From: Candidatus Woesearchaeota archaeon
GTDB taxonomy: Archaea; Nanobdellota; Nanobdellia; SCGC-AAA011-G17; JACQNH01
DNA: 14,084 nt
Assembly (NCBI GenBank): GCA_016203175.1
Contig: JACQNH010000042.1
Coordinates: 1-14,084, forward strand
Direction: 5' to 3'
The notes below the pieces were generated by a model. It did not search any database. It was not told where the DNA came from and saw nothing but the letters and a program-made list of their open reading frames with translations. This document shows, one piece after another, positions 1-6,592 of this stretch. The stretch's first letter is position 1, and each line of letters begins with the position of its first letter. The position numbers were made by a program, and so were the translations under genes.

Positions 1-80
1 ATCAAAGACCGTACCAAGAATTGAAATACAAGTTTCCTAAAGATGTATATTTCAAAGATTTTAAAAAGAAGGAGGACTAA
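1..80 (+). CDS. C-terminal end of an IS3/IS481-type transposase (partial)
   Basis: The frame starting at base 3 is open from the left edge to a TAA at 78-80 and encodes 25 residues. It contains RPYQELKYKFPKDVYF, which matches the pattern RPHxxLxYxTPxEVYF that closes the integrase-core domain of IS3 and IS481 family transposases. The tail then ends in a lysine-rich stretch. The catalytic DDE residues would lie outside the window. Transcription runs into the window. The pattern match is my recognition of the family; the partial length keeps confidence moderate. It could instead be a chance resemblance in an unrelated lysine-rich C-terminus. Confidence 0.5.
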   Translation, partial: QRPYQELKYKFPKDVYFKDFKKKED

Positions 81-177
81 GTGCATTTAATTGAAGTTAG
101 AACACAAAGTTTTACCTACCGATAAGGTTAAAAATAGTTCTTTATCTTTATATTTTAGAGTAAAGGGTACTTTAGAC
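81..177. other. Gene-free stretch: probable IS end plus promoter of the RNA gene
   Basis: No ORF is supported here. If bases 1-80 are a transposase, the element end should lie shortly after its stop; a stretch ending in GAACACA near 107 would suit an IS3-type terminus of the form TG...CA. I cannot see the partner inverted repeat, which would be outside the window. The rest of the stretch carries the TATA box described separately. Confidence 0.3.
148..156 (+). promoter_or_regulatory. TATA box of the structured RNA gene
   Basis: The sequence TTATATTTT is centred about 26-28 bases before base 178-181, where the closing stem of the RNA begins. This is the normal archaeal distance from TATA box to transcription start, and it supports an independent RNA transcript. 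Confidence 0.5.
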
Positions 178-411
178 TTATAGCGGGGATTTGTTAATTT
201 TGGTTAACAAACTGCAATAGGACAGTCTGGAGTGTCCGTCACAGCTTTTCTTAGGAAAAAAACTTGGGAAAAGAAAATGCGGAAGGGGCTCATAAGATTG
301 TCTAAGAAACCCGAAAATATTAAATTATCGGGATGGTCGGTAGTTCAAATGAGCTTTCTTAGGAAGAAACCTTGGAAAGAAATTGAAAGTCTACCCCCCG
401 CTAGCCTTTTT
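178..411 (+). ncRNA. Structured RNA gene, SRP-Alu-like 5' domain, family uncertain
   Basis: Several things visible in the sequence point to a stable RNA. An 8-bp closing stem pairs TAGCGGGG (181-188) with CCCCGCTA (396-403) and is followed by a T-run at 407-411. Inside it are a perfect 8-bp hairpin (190-197 with 204-211), the single strand CTGCAAT (212-218), a 5-bp hairpin (220-224 with 233-237), a 6-bp helix GCTCAT/ATGAGC (288-293 with 349-354) and CCCGA/TCGGG (310-314 with 328-332). The order stem, hairpin, TGCAAT, hairpin resembles the Alu domain of signal recognition particle RNA; the AGCGGGGA start and TGCAAT also occur in Bacillus SRP RNA as I remember it. However, I see no helix-8 motif (GGAA loop followed by AGCAG), so an SRP assignment is unproven. 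RNase P RNA was considered, but its conserved GAGGAAAGUCC is missing. RNA gene: fairly confident. Identity: low. Confidence 0.6.
245..379 (+). repeat. Two near-identical arms inside the RNA (245-273 and 354-379)
   Basis: Both arms read CTTT(T)CTTAGG, then an A-rich loop, then CTTGG(G)AAA(A)G. Each can fold alone as a hairpin of 10-11 pairs, including wobbles. Alternatively the arms pair with each other: 245-255 with 370-379, and 263-273 with 354-363, around facing A-rich loops. The cross-paired form would give one long rod, like SRP helix 5. Which form is used cannot be told from one sequence. Confidence 0.6.
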
Positions 412-417
412 AACGAA

Positions 418-427
418 ATATTTATAA
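418..427 (+). promoter_or_regulatory. TATA box of the YbaK-like gene
   Basis: ATATTTATAA is centred about 27 bases before the ATG at 450, with no Shine-Dalgarno in between. This predicts a leaderless or nearly leaderless mRNA that starts after the T-run ending the RNA gene. Confidence 0.5.
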
Positions 428-449
428 TTAGAGTTTTAAAGAAAAACTT

Positions 450-905
450 ATGCTAAAGCCTAAAATAAAAGTAGCTAAAATTTTAGATAAATTAAAGATA
501 GAATATAATTTAATAAAATTAAAAACAAGAGGAAGGAATGTTGGGTGCAAGGAATTATTTAAAGATCCTGAAAGTACGTTTAAGACAATAGTTTTAGTTG
601 ATAAAAAAGGTAAAAGATATGCATTTTCTATTAAATTAGATAGAATGATAGATTTTTCTAAAGTAAAAGATATAGTTGGGAATAAAGTAAGATTGGCTAA
701 GAAAGAGGAATTAAAAGAAGAGGGTTTTGAGCCTGGAGAAGTTTGTCCTGCCTTGGTTAAATTGCCTTTATTTGTGGATAAGGAATTAATGGAATTTGAA
801 TGGTTTAATTGTGGTTCTGGGGATTTAGCTTATGGTTTAGAAATGCAAGTTAAGGATTTGAAAAAGGTTAGGGATTATAAATTAGTTGACGTTAAAAGGT
901 TTTAA
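450..905 (+). CDS. YbaK/ProX-type aminoacyl-tRNA deacylase domain protein
   Basis: This 151-residue protein fits the single-domain YbaK/aaRS-associated editing family, which hydrolyses mischarged aminoacyl-tRNA in trans in the cytosol. Family signs are the TFKTIVLVD strand with Lys45 at the conserved catalytic-lysine position, the segment KVRLAKKEEL (79-88), and GFEPGEVCPAL (92-102), which corresponds to the usual G.xPGxVxP loop, followed by PLFVD (106-110) and a late GSGD turn (122-125). The length is normal for the family. It starts 40 bases after the structured RNA, with its own TATA box and no ribosome-binding site. Which mischarged amino acid it clears (Cys-tRNAPro, Ala-tRNAPro or another) cannot be read from the sequence. 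Confidence 0.75.
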   Translation: MLKPKIKVAKILDKLKIEYNLIKLKTRGRNVGCKELFKDPESTFKTIVLVDKKGKRYAFSIKLDRMIDFSKVKDIVGNKVRLAKKEELKEEGFEPGEVCPALVKLPLFVDKELMEFEWFNCGSGDLAYGLEMQVKDLKKVRDYKLVDVKRF

Positions 906-938
906 ATTAGTTATTAGTAAGTAATTACAAAATAGAAA

Positions 939-948
939 GATTTATAAG
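939..948 (+). promoter_or_regulatory. TATA box of the 131-residue gene
   Basis: AGATTTATAA is centred about 27 bases before the ATG at 970, and no ribosome-binding site follows. This predicts a leaderless transcript. Confidence 0.5.
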
Positions 949-969
949 TTTAGGAATTTATTAAAATAT

Positions 970-1365
970 ATGGTAACTAATTATTCATTAGATGATAAAC
1001 TAATAAAAGAAAGTCAAGGTCTCTCTAGTAAAAATGATTTTAAAGTAGATTCAACTTACCAAAAAATCCAAGTTCTTGTAAACTATTGTATTTATTCTCT
1101 AAAAGGATTTAATGTAGATTTAAGAAGTTTAAAAGAAAATAAAAAACAATTAGAAGGATTGATAGTTCCTGTTCATAGAGCTTGGAAATTTTATCTCGAT
1201 CGTGCTAAAAATAGGGTACCTAGTAGAAAAAAAGCTTCTCATATGCTTGCTTTACAGGGCGATTGGGTTGATGTAAAAAGATACGCAGAAGTGAATGGAG
1301 AAGATTTTGAGAAAATAGTTGATGGGGAATATAATAATCTTGTTGAAAAATATTCAAAAGATTAG
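970..1365 (+). CDS. Hypothetical 131-residue soluble protein
   Basis: I do not recognise this family. The protein looks mostly helical and soluble, with no signal peptide or membrane segment, and has a basic middle (WKFYLDRAKNRVPSRKK, about residues 72-88). The ATG at 970 is supported by the TATA box at the leaderless distance. Its stop codon interlocks with that of the convergent thiI gene: the TAG at 1363-1365 and the thiI stop at 1362-1364 share bases. Codon use is like that of its neighbours. A nucleic-acid role is possible from the basic patch, but that is only a guess. Confidence 0.65.
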   Translation: MVTNYSLDDKLIKESQGLSSKNDFKVDSTYQKIQVLVNYCIYSLKGFNVDLRSLKENKKQLEGLIVPVHRAWKFYLDRAKNRVPSRKKASHMLALQGDWVDVKRYAEVNGEDFEKIVDGEYNNLVEKYSKD

Positions 1366-2519
1366 TTCATAAATTCTCGGTATTCTAAATCTTTTAAGGC
1401 AATTTCTACTAGTGCTTTAATATTTAGTTTTGATTCTAATTTTTTAATTTCTTCTAAATTTGTTTTTGTAGCTGGATGTTGCGCAACTAAAAAAGAACAA
1501 CAATCTTCATATGGTAAAACTGAGATTTCATAAGTACCAATTCTTTTTGATTCTTTTATTATTTCTAGCTTGTCTGTTCCTATTAAAGGAGAGAATATTG
1601 GAAATTTCGTTGCTTCGTTAATAACTGATAAGTTTTCTATTGTTTGTGATGCAACTTGAGCTAAAGAATCTCCTGTTACAAAGCCTAAAGCATTTTCTTT
1701 TTTTAATATTTCTTCTCCGATTTTGAGCATAACCCTTCTATAAACTACCATTCTATATTCTGAAGGGATTTGTTTTATTATTTCTTGCTGTATTTGTTTA
1801 AAATTTATTGTATAAAGTTTTGTTTTGAACTGAAATTTTGATAATGTTTTTGCTAAATCTAAAATTTTATTTTTTACTTCTGGAGAATGCTGTGAATAAT
1901 TATGAAAATGTAATAAAACCATGGAGCAACCACGAGTCATCATTTTGAAGGATGCAACTGGAGAATCTATGCCTCCTGAGATTAGAGCTATTAATTTTCC
2001 TGTGACTCCAACTGGTAAACCAGAAATACCTTGAATTTTTTTAGTGTATAAATATACTTTATCTTGTAAGAGTTCAATAAAAATAACTATATCGTGTTTT
2101 TCTAAGTCTACTTTTAGGTTTAATTTATCTATCAAATATTTTCCTACGATTTCATTAATTTGTTGAGAATTTAAATTAAAATTTTTATTAGATCTTCTTG
2201 TGGAAATACAGAATGTTTTTGGATTTAATTTTTTACAAATTTTTAAAGCATTTTCTTTTATTTCTTCTATATTTAAATCGCAAGTTTCTGAAATACAAAA
2301 ATAACTAATGCCTGGGATATTTTTTAATTTATTAGTTAATTTTTCAATATCACTTTCATTATTTGGTTCTATAATGATTTGTCTATATGTTTTTTTTAAT
2401 TTTTTATATCCAATTTTTCTTATAGAGCTTCTTATGTTGTCAAGTAATTTTTTTTCAAAGAAAGGCCTATTTTTACCTTTAATTCCAACTTCTCCTGCAT
2501 AATGTATTAAGATTTCCAT
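1362..2519 (-). CDS. thiI: tRNA 4-thiouridine synthase ThiI
   Basis: ThiI adenylates U8 of tRNA and passes sulfur to it to make 4-thiouridine; it acts in the cytosol with a sulfur donor. With the start at 2519 the protein has 385 residues. Order: an N-terminal ferredoxin-like region (MEILIHYAGEVGIKGKN, typical of the family), a THUMP domain to about 165, and the PP-loop ATPase with SGGIDSP at 181-187. A C-terminal YEDCCSF segment (paired Cys near 340-341) also fits the family. There is no rhodanese domain, which is usual in archaea, so sulfur must be delivered in another way. The frame stays open to 2603, but the extra 28 residues overlap the divergent rnhB and lie upstream of the TATA element, so I prefer 2519. 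Confidence 0.9.
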   Translation of the reverse strand: MEILIHYAGEVGIKGKNRPFFEKKLLDNIRSSIRKIGYKKLKKTYRQIIIEPNNESDIEKLTNKLKNIPGISYFCISETCDLNIEEIKENALKICKKLNPKTFCISTRRSNKNFNLNSQQINEIVGKYLIDKLNLKVDLEKHDIVIFIELLQDKVYLYTKKIQGISGLPVGVTGKLIALISGGIDSPVASFKMMTRGCSMVLLHFHNYSQHSPEVKNKILDLAKTLSKFQFKTKLYTINFKQIQQEIIKQIPSEYRMVVYRRVMLKIGEEILKKENALGFVTGDSLAQVASQTIENLSVINEATKFPIFSPLIGTDKLEIIKESKRIGTYEISVLPYEDCCSFLVAQHPATKTNLEEIKKLESKLNIKALVEIALKDLEYREFMN

Positions 2520-2540
2520 GTTAATTAAGAAGTAAAAAGA

Positions 2541-2546
2541 TTTAAA
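2541..2546. promoter_or_regulatory. Shared divergent TATA element for thiI and rnhB
   Basis: The 50 bases between the two divergent start codons (2519 minus, 2570 plus) contain one palindromic TTTAAA. Its centre is about 24-25 bases from the thiI start and about 26-27 from the rnhB start. A single symmetric box at leaderless distance from both genes suggests a bidirectional promoter. Confidence 0.5.
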
Positions 2547-2569
2547 AGCTTTCTTAAGTTTATGTTGAT

Positions 2570-3223
2570 ATGGTAAAAATTCTTGGTATCGATGAAGCAG
2601 CAAGAGGCCCCATAATTGCTTCTATGTATCTTGTTGGGGTTTTGGGCGATGAAACTGTAGAAGAGAAATTTAAACAGATTGGTGTTAAAGATAGTAAATT
2701 ATTGACGCATAAAAAGAGATGCTTATTGGAAAGTAAAATTAAAGATTTAGCTTTAAAGGTTAAGATTATTGAAGTAAAACCTGAAGAAATTGATATGGCT
2801 GTTGATGGTGGAAAATTGAATTTAAATTGGTTGGAGGCACATAAACAAGCAGAGATTATTAATGAATTAAAACCTGATAAGGCTATTATTGATTGTCCAA
2901 GTCCTAATATTAAAAAATTTAAAGAATATTTATTAAATTTGTTGATAGATAAGAATATAGAATTGGTTGTTGAGCATAAAGCCGACAAGAATTTTTTTAT
3001 CGTTGGAGCTGCTTCAATTATTGCAAAATGTGAGAGGGAAAAGGAAGTTGCGGAATTAAAGAAAAAATATGGAGATTTTGGTTCAGGGTATATGGCTGAT
3101 CCTAAATGTAGAAAATTTGTAAAAGAAAATTTTGAGAAACATCCTGAAATATTTAGAAAATCTTGGGCTCCTTTTAAGGATGCTGTGAACAATAAAAAAC
3201 AAAAGAAATTAGATGAATTTTAA
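2570..3223 (+). CDS. rnhB: Ribonuclease HII with C-terminal PCNA-binding tail
   Basis: RNase HII cuts RNA in RNA-DNA hybrids and single ribonucleotides in DNA. The 217-residue protein carries the four carboxylates Asp8 and Glu9 (GIDEA), Asp108 (AIIDC) and Asp139 (HKAD), followed by the ASIIAK helix and GSGY at 171-174. It ends QKKLDEF, a PCNA-interacting (PIP) peptide of the form QxxLxxF, as in other archaeal enzymes. Two residues are unusual. The motif normally read DEAGRGP is DEAARGP here, so the first Gly of the GRG ribonucleotide-sensing motif is Ala11. The usual RD after AK is RE. The start is the second ATG of the region; the one at 2562 reads only four codons in another frame. Confidence 0.93.
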   Translation: MVKILGIDEAARGPIIASMYLVGVLGDETVEEKFKQIGVKDSKLLTHKKRCLLESKIKDLALKVKIIEVKPEEIDMAVDGGKLNLNWLEAHKQAEIINELKPDKAIIDCPSPNIKKFKEYLLNLLIDKNIELVVEHKADKNFFIVGAASIIAKCEREKEVAELKKKYGDFGSGYMADPKCRKFVKENFEKHPEIFRKSWAPFKDAVNNKKQKKLDEF

Positions 3224-3230
3224 AAACAAA

Positions 3231-3239
3231 TATTTAAAA
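3231..3239 (+). promoter_or_regulatory. TATA box of the FKBP gene
   Basis: TATTTAAAA is centred about 30 bases before the ATG at 3265. A three-codon frame (3251-3262, ATG CTA AAA TAA) lies just before the real start; it may be chance. No ribosome-binding site is visible. Confidence 0.45.
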
Positions 3240-3264
3240 ACTGTTAATTAATGCTAAAATAAAA

Positions 3265-3690
3265 ATGGCAATAAAGAAAGGCGATAGGATAAAGGTTGAG
3301 TATACTGGAAGTTTGGAAGATGGTTCTGTATTTGATAGTAATAAGGGTAAAGATCCGTTGGAATTTGAGGTTGGTTCTGGGCAAATAATTAAGGGATTTG
3401 ATGCTGCTGTTATTGGGATGAGTAAAGGTGAGGAAAAGAATATAAAAATACAATCAAATGAGGCTTATGGTGAAGTAAACCTAAAATTAATTAGAAAAGT
3501 ACCTAAGGAGCAAATTAATATTGGAAGAGAGATTAAAAAAGGAATGATTTTGGGTATGAGACTGCCAAATAGACAAGAAATACCTGCTAGAGTTTCTGAC
3601 ATAAGTGATAAAGAAATAACTTTAGACTTAAATCATATACTAGCTGGAAAGGTTTTGAATTTTAAGATTAAGATTTTAGAAATTCTTTAA
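3265..3690 (+). CDS. FKBP-type peptidyl-prolyl isomerase, SlyD-like
   Basis: This 141-residue protein is a short archaeal FKBP that speeds cis-trans isomerisation of proline bonds and usually also acts as a chaperone. The FKBP half comes first: KVEYTGSLEDGSVFDSN (10-26) and GSGQIIKGFDAAVIGM (37-52). An insert-in-flap chaperone domain runs from about 70 to 118, and the chain returns to FKBP with LNHILAGKVLNF (122-133), close to the family's NHPLAGK. There is no histidine-rich metal tail as in bacterial SlyD, and no signal peptide, so it is cytosolic. It is probably transcribed alone from its own TATA box. Confidence 0.92.
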   Translation: MAIKKGDRIKVEYTGSLEDGSVFDSNKGKDPLEFEVGSGQIIKGFDAAVIGMSKGEEKNIKIQSNEAYGEVNLKLIRKVPKEQINIGREIKKGMILGMRLPNRQEIPARVSDISDKEITLDLNHILAGKVLNFKIKILEIL

Positions 3691-3705
3691 GTTAAATAAA
3701 TAACT

Positions 3706-3713
3706 TTTTATAG
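3706..3713 (+). promoter_or_regulatory. TATA box of the aminotransferase operon
   Basis: TTTTTATA is centred about 35 bases before the ATG at 3745, which leaves a short leader of about 9 bases. GAGG directly abuts that ATG, too close to act as a normal ribosome-binding site. Transcription would run through the dehydrogenase and the 47-residue ORF. Confidence 0.4.
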
Positions 3714-3744
3714 TCTAAATCTCTAATTAAAAATTGAAAAGAGG

Positions 3745-5073
3745 ATGAAAAATATTAAATTAATGACCAAAATACCTGGTCCAAACAGTTTAAGGTTATT
3801 GAAGGAAAAAAAGAGTAATGTTTCTGTTGGTTATAGTAATTTTTTTCCTATTTTCATTAAGGAGGCTAAGGATGCTTTAATTAAAGATGTTGATGGGAAT
3901 GTGTTTATAGATTTTTATGGTGGAATTGGTGCTAATAATTCGGGTCATTCAAATCCTTTAATAGTAAAAGCGATAAAACAACAATTAGATAAATTTACAC
4001 ATACCTGTTTTTCTGAAGTAGGTTACGAAGGTTTTGTGGAATTATGTAAAAAATTAAATCAAATTACCCCTGGAAATTTTAAGAAAAAAAGTGCTTTATT
4101 TAATACTGGTGCTGAGGCTGTTGAGAATGCTATTAAGGCTGCTAGAAAATATACTGGTAAGTCTAGTGTAATAAGTTTTGAACATGGTTTTCATGGAAGA
4201 ACTTTGTTAACCTTAACCATGACCTCTAAAATTAAGCCATATAAATTTGGTTTTGGTCCCTTTGCTCCTGAAATTTACAAATTACCCTATCCTTATTTGT
4301 ATAGAAGACCAGATAATTTAAATGAAGAAGGATATATAGATTATTTATTGGAGAATATTGAAGGAACATTTTTTAATGGAAGGGTTGATCCTGATAATGT
4401 TGCTTGTTTGGTTATGGAATTAGTCACAGGTGAAGGGGGTTTTATTGTTGCTCCTAAAAGATATGTTCAAGGTCTAAGTAAGATTTGCAAGAAAAATAAT
4501 ATTGTTTTAATTATAGACGAGGTTCAAACAGGATTTTGCAGGAGTGGAAGGTTTTTTGCCTCTGAACATTATAATATAGAGCCTGATATAATTTTAACTG
4601 CTAAGTCTCTAAGTAATGGAATTCCTTTAAGTGCAGTTACCGGTAGAAAGGAAATTATGGATTCTGTACAAGAAAATGGCTTTGGAGGAACTTTTTCTGG
4701 AAATCCTTTAGCTTGTGTTTCAGCTTTAGAAGTTATTAAGTTTATGCAAAAAGAGAAATTATGGTTAAAAGCAGAGAAGATTGGAAATATTGTTTTGAAT
4801 CGGTTTAATAAGATAAAGATTAATAGCAAATTTATTGGAGACGTTAGGGGTTTGGGTGCAATGTGTGGAATGGAGTTTGTTAAAGATAAGAAAGGTAAAG
4901 AACCAAATGAGGAGTTTACAAAAACAGTTATCAAAAGATGCTATGAAAATGGTTTATTGATATTAAAAACTGGAATCTTTAATAATGCTATAAGAACTTT
5001 GATGCCCTTGGTAATCACAGACGATCAATTGGGGGAGGGTTTAGATGTTTTTGAAAGGGCTGTTTTAAAATGA
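3745..5073 (+). CDS. gabT: Class III PLP aminotransferase, GABA/omega-amino acid type
   Basis: The 442-residue protein is a fold-type I, class III aminotransferase that moves an omega-amino group (for example from GABA) to 2-oxoglutarate. Signs seen: FNTGAEAVENAIKAAR (119-134) with the PLP-phosphate loop TGAEA, FEHGFHGRT (145-153), LVMELVTGEGGF (222-233) where the GABA family usually reads EPVQGEGG, IIDEVQTGFCRSG (256-268) with the PLP-contacting Asp258, and TAKSLSNGIPLSAV with the Schiff-base Lys287. The length is normal. Its stop overlaps the dehydrogenase start in an ATGA, so the two are translationally coupled. Pairing with a succinate-semialdehyde-type dehydrogenase favours GABA as substrate, but ornithine or beta-alanine cannot be excluded. 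A later ATG at 3763 is possible. Confidence 0.82.
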   Translation: MKNIKLMTKIPGPNSLRLLKEKKSNVSVGYSNFFPIFIKEAKDALIKDVDGNVFIDFYGGIGANNSGHSNPLIVKAIKQQLDKFTHTCFSEVGYEGFVELCKKLNQITPGNFKKKSALFNTGAEAVENAIKAARKYTGKSSVISFEHGFHGRTLLTLTMTSKIKPYKFGFGPFAPEIYKLPYPYLYRRPDNLNEEGYIDYLLENIEGTFFNGRVDPDNVACLVMELVTGEGGFIVAPKRYVQGLSKICKKNNIVLIIDEVQTGFCRSGRFFASEHYNIEPDIILTAKSLSNGIPLSAVTGRKEIMDSVQENGFGGTFSGNPLACVSALEVIKFMQKEKLWLKAEKIGNIVLNRFNKIKINSKFIGDVRGLGAMCGMEFVKDKKGKEPNEEFTKTVIKRCYENGLLILKTGIFNNAIRTLMPLVITDDQLGEGLDVFERAVLK

Positions 5074-6428
5074 TAATAAAGAAGATTAATCCCACAACTG
5101 AGCAGATAATAAAAACTTATAGGTGTGATACTGATAAAGAAATTAAAAATAAAGTTGATAGTTCCAAGAAGGCCTTTTTAGAATGGTCAAAATTAAGTAT
5201 TAAAGAAAGATGTAATTATTTAAAAAGAATTGCTAATGTTTTAAGAAAAAGAAAGTACAAATTTGGTGAAATTATAACTAGGGAGATGGGGAAGCCAATT
5301 AAAGAATCGATTCCAGAGGTTGAGAAATGCGCATGGGTCTGTGACTATTATGCTGAGAATGGAGAGAAATTTTTAAATGATGAAATTGTTAAAACTGAAA
5401 ATAAAAAAAGTTTTGTAACATTTCAACCTTTAGGCGTTATTGGTTGTATAATGCCTTGGAATTTTCCCCTCTGGCAATTATTTCGATTTGGTGTACCCGC
5501 TTTGACCGTTGGGAATACAGTAATTTTAAAACATTCTAGTATTGTTCCTGGTTGTGCTTTAGCTATAGAAGACGCATTTAAGGATGCTGGATTTCCAAAG
5601 AATATTTTTCAGACAGTTATAGGTCACGGTAAGATTGCTGAAAAATTTATTCCCTTAGTTGATGGGGTTTCATTGACTGGTAGCGTTGGTGCAGGAATTC
5701 AAGTTGCACAAATTTGTTCTAAACACCTAAAGAAAGTTGTTTTGGAATTAGGCGGATCAGACCCATTTATTGTTTTGAAAGATGCAAATTTAAAGCAAGC
5801 CTGCGAAGGGGCTATTAGAGCAAGGTTTATTAACACTGGTCAAAGTTGTATAGCTGCCAAGAGATTTATTATTGTTAAGGAAATGTTTGATGTTTTTAAA
5901 GAAAAGGTTGTTGAATTGGTTAAAGGTTTAAAAGTTGGTAATCCTTTTGATAAAAATACTGACATAGGGCCTTTAGCAAATGAACAGCAACTAAATTTAT
6001 TGCTAGACCAATTAAAAAGAGGGATTAATGAGGGTGCTGAAATTTTATTTGGTGGAAGTGGAAGATTAAATAGAAAGGGCTATTATTTTGAGCCTACTGT
6101 TTTGTCTGTTAAAAGAGGGAGTGTTGTTTTTAAAGAAGAAACCTTTGGTCCTTTATTAGCAATTTTAAAAGTTAATAACGAAGATGAGGCTGTTGAAGAG
6201 GCAAATAATACTGAATTTGGTTTAGCTGCAAGTGTTTGGACTAAAGATCGTAAAAAAGGTGAGGAAATTGCTAGAAAGATTCAAAGCGGTTTTGTTTCTA
6301 TTAACTCCCCTGCAAAGTCTGATCCTAGATTGCCTTTTGGTGGAATTAAAAAATCAGGAATTGGTCGTGAACTTTCAAGATATGGGTTGCTAGAGTTTTG
6401 TAATATAAAATCTATAATTATAAACTAA
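5070..6428 (+). CDS. gabD: Aldehyde dehydrogenase, succinate-semialdehyde type
   Basis: This 452-residue NAD(P)-dependent dehydrogenase oxidises an aldehyde to an acid. Family signs in order: MPWNFPLWQ with the oxyanion Asn131, the cofactor lysine in ILKHSS (Lys154), the Rossmann stretch GSVGAG (204-209), ELGGSDPFIV with Glu226, NTGQSC with the catalytic Cys260, and FGGIKKSGIGRELS near the C-terminus. The sequence is closest in style to short Sad/GabD-type succinate semialdehyde dehydrogenases. It overlaps the aminotransferase by four bases, so the product of the first enzyme is the likely substrate of the second: semialdehyde to succinate, as in the GABA shunt. No glutamate decarboxylase is in the window. 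Confidence 0.83.
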   Translation: MIIKKINPTTEQIIKTYRCDTDKEIKNKVDSSKKAFLEWSKLSIKERCNYLKRIANVLRKRKYKFGEIITREMGKPIKESIPEVEKCAWVCDYYAENGEKFLNDEIVKTENKKSFVTFQPLGVIGCIMPWNFPLWQLFRFGVPALTVGNTVILKHSSIVPGCALAIEDAFKDAGFPKNIFQTVIGHGKIAEKFIPLVDGVSLTGSVGAGIQVAQICSKHLKKVVLELGGSDPFIVLKDANLKQACEGAIRARFINTGQSCIAAKRFIIVKEMFDVFKEKVVELVKGLKVGNPFDKNTDIGPLANEQQLNLLLDQLKRGINEGAEILFGGSGRLNRKGYYFEPTVLSVKRGSVVFKEETFGPLLAILKVNNEDEAVEEANNTEFGLAASVWTKDRKKGEEIARKIQSGFVSINSPAKSDPRLPFGGIKKSGIGRELSRYGLLEFCNIKSIIIN

Positions 6429-6429
6429 A

Positions 6430-6573
6430 ATGAAAAGATTTGTGGTTTTAGGTAAGACCGGTACAATTGGAAAGAAAGTTGTTAATGCTGAAAAGTTTTT
6501 TAAGGAATTAGGAGAGAGTTATTTTAAAACATTAAATTTCGTTGCAAAGGGCATTAGAAACGTTTATAAATAA
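6430..6573 (+). CDS. Small 47-residue ORF between the dehydrogenase and uS12
   Basis: An ATG one base after the dehydrogenase stop opens a 47-codon frame ending at a TAA at 6571-6573. The product starts MKRFVVLGKTGTIGKKVV, which looks like the first beta-strand and glycine loop of a nucleotide-binding fold, and continues as an amphipathic helix; it is basic. It is too short to be a full Rossmann domain. Tight spacing suggests translational coupling, and codon use (GTT, GGT, AAG) resembles the neighbouring genes. Its last codons double as the TATA box of the uS12 gene. It may be a real small protein or the remnant of a longer gene; I do not recognise it. Confidence 0.5.
   Translation: MKRFVVLGKTGTIGKKVVNAEKFFKELGESYFKTLNFVAKGIRNVYK
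6563..6572 (+). promoter_or_regulatory. TATA box of the uS12-uS7 operon
   Basis: TTTATAAATA is centred about 25-26 bases before the uS12 ATG at 6593, with no Shine-Dalgarno between. It lies inside the last four codons of the 47-residue ORF. A leaderless ribosomal-protein mRNA is predicted. Confidence 0.55.
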
Positions 6574-6592
6574 GAATTTAAGGTTTTAAAGT

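Noticed and set aside
178..411. RNase P RNA
   Set aside because: The conserved GAGGAAAGUCC and its partner strand of helix P4 are not found on either strand.
232..456. A 74-codon frame with the repeated peptide FLRKK(T/P)W
   Set aside because: It lies inside the structured RNA; the peptide repeat only reflects the two RNA arms, it needs a GTG start inside a hairpin and it overlaps the next gene.
2560..3192. A 210-codon minus-strand frame opposite rnhB
   Set aside because: Shadow of the RNase HII gene, which has all catalytic motifs; the antisense product has no recognisable features.
3251..3262. Three-codon upstream ORF before the FKBP gene
   Set aside because: Short ATG-to-stop runs are expected by chance in AT-rich leaders; similar ones at 2562 and 11990 are in unrelated contexts.
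4569..4934. A 121-codon minus-strand frame opposite the aminotransferase
   Set aside because: Shadow ORF in a low-GC gene with strong family motifs on the other strand.
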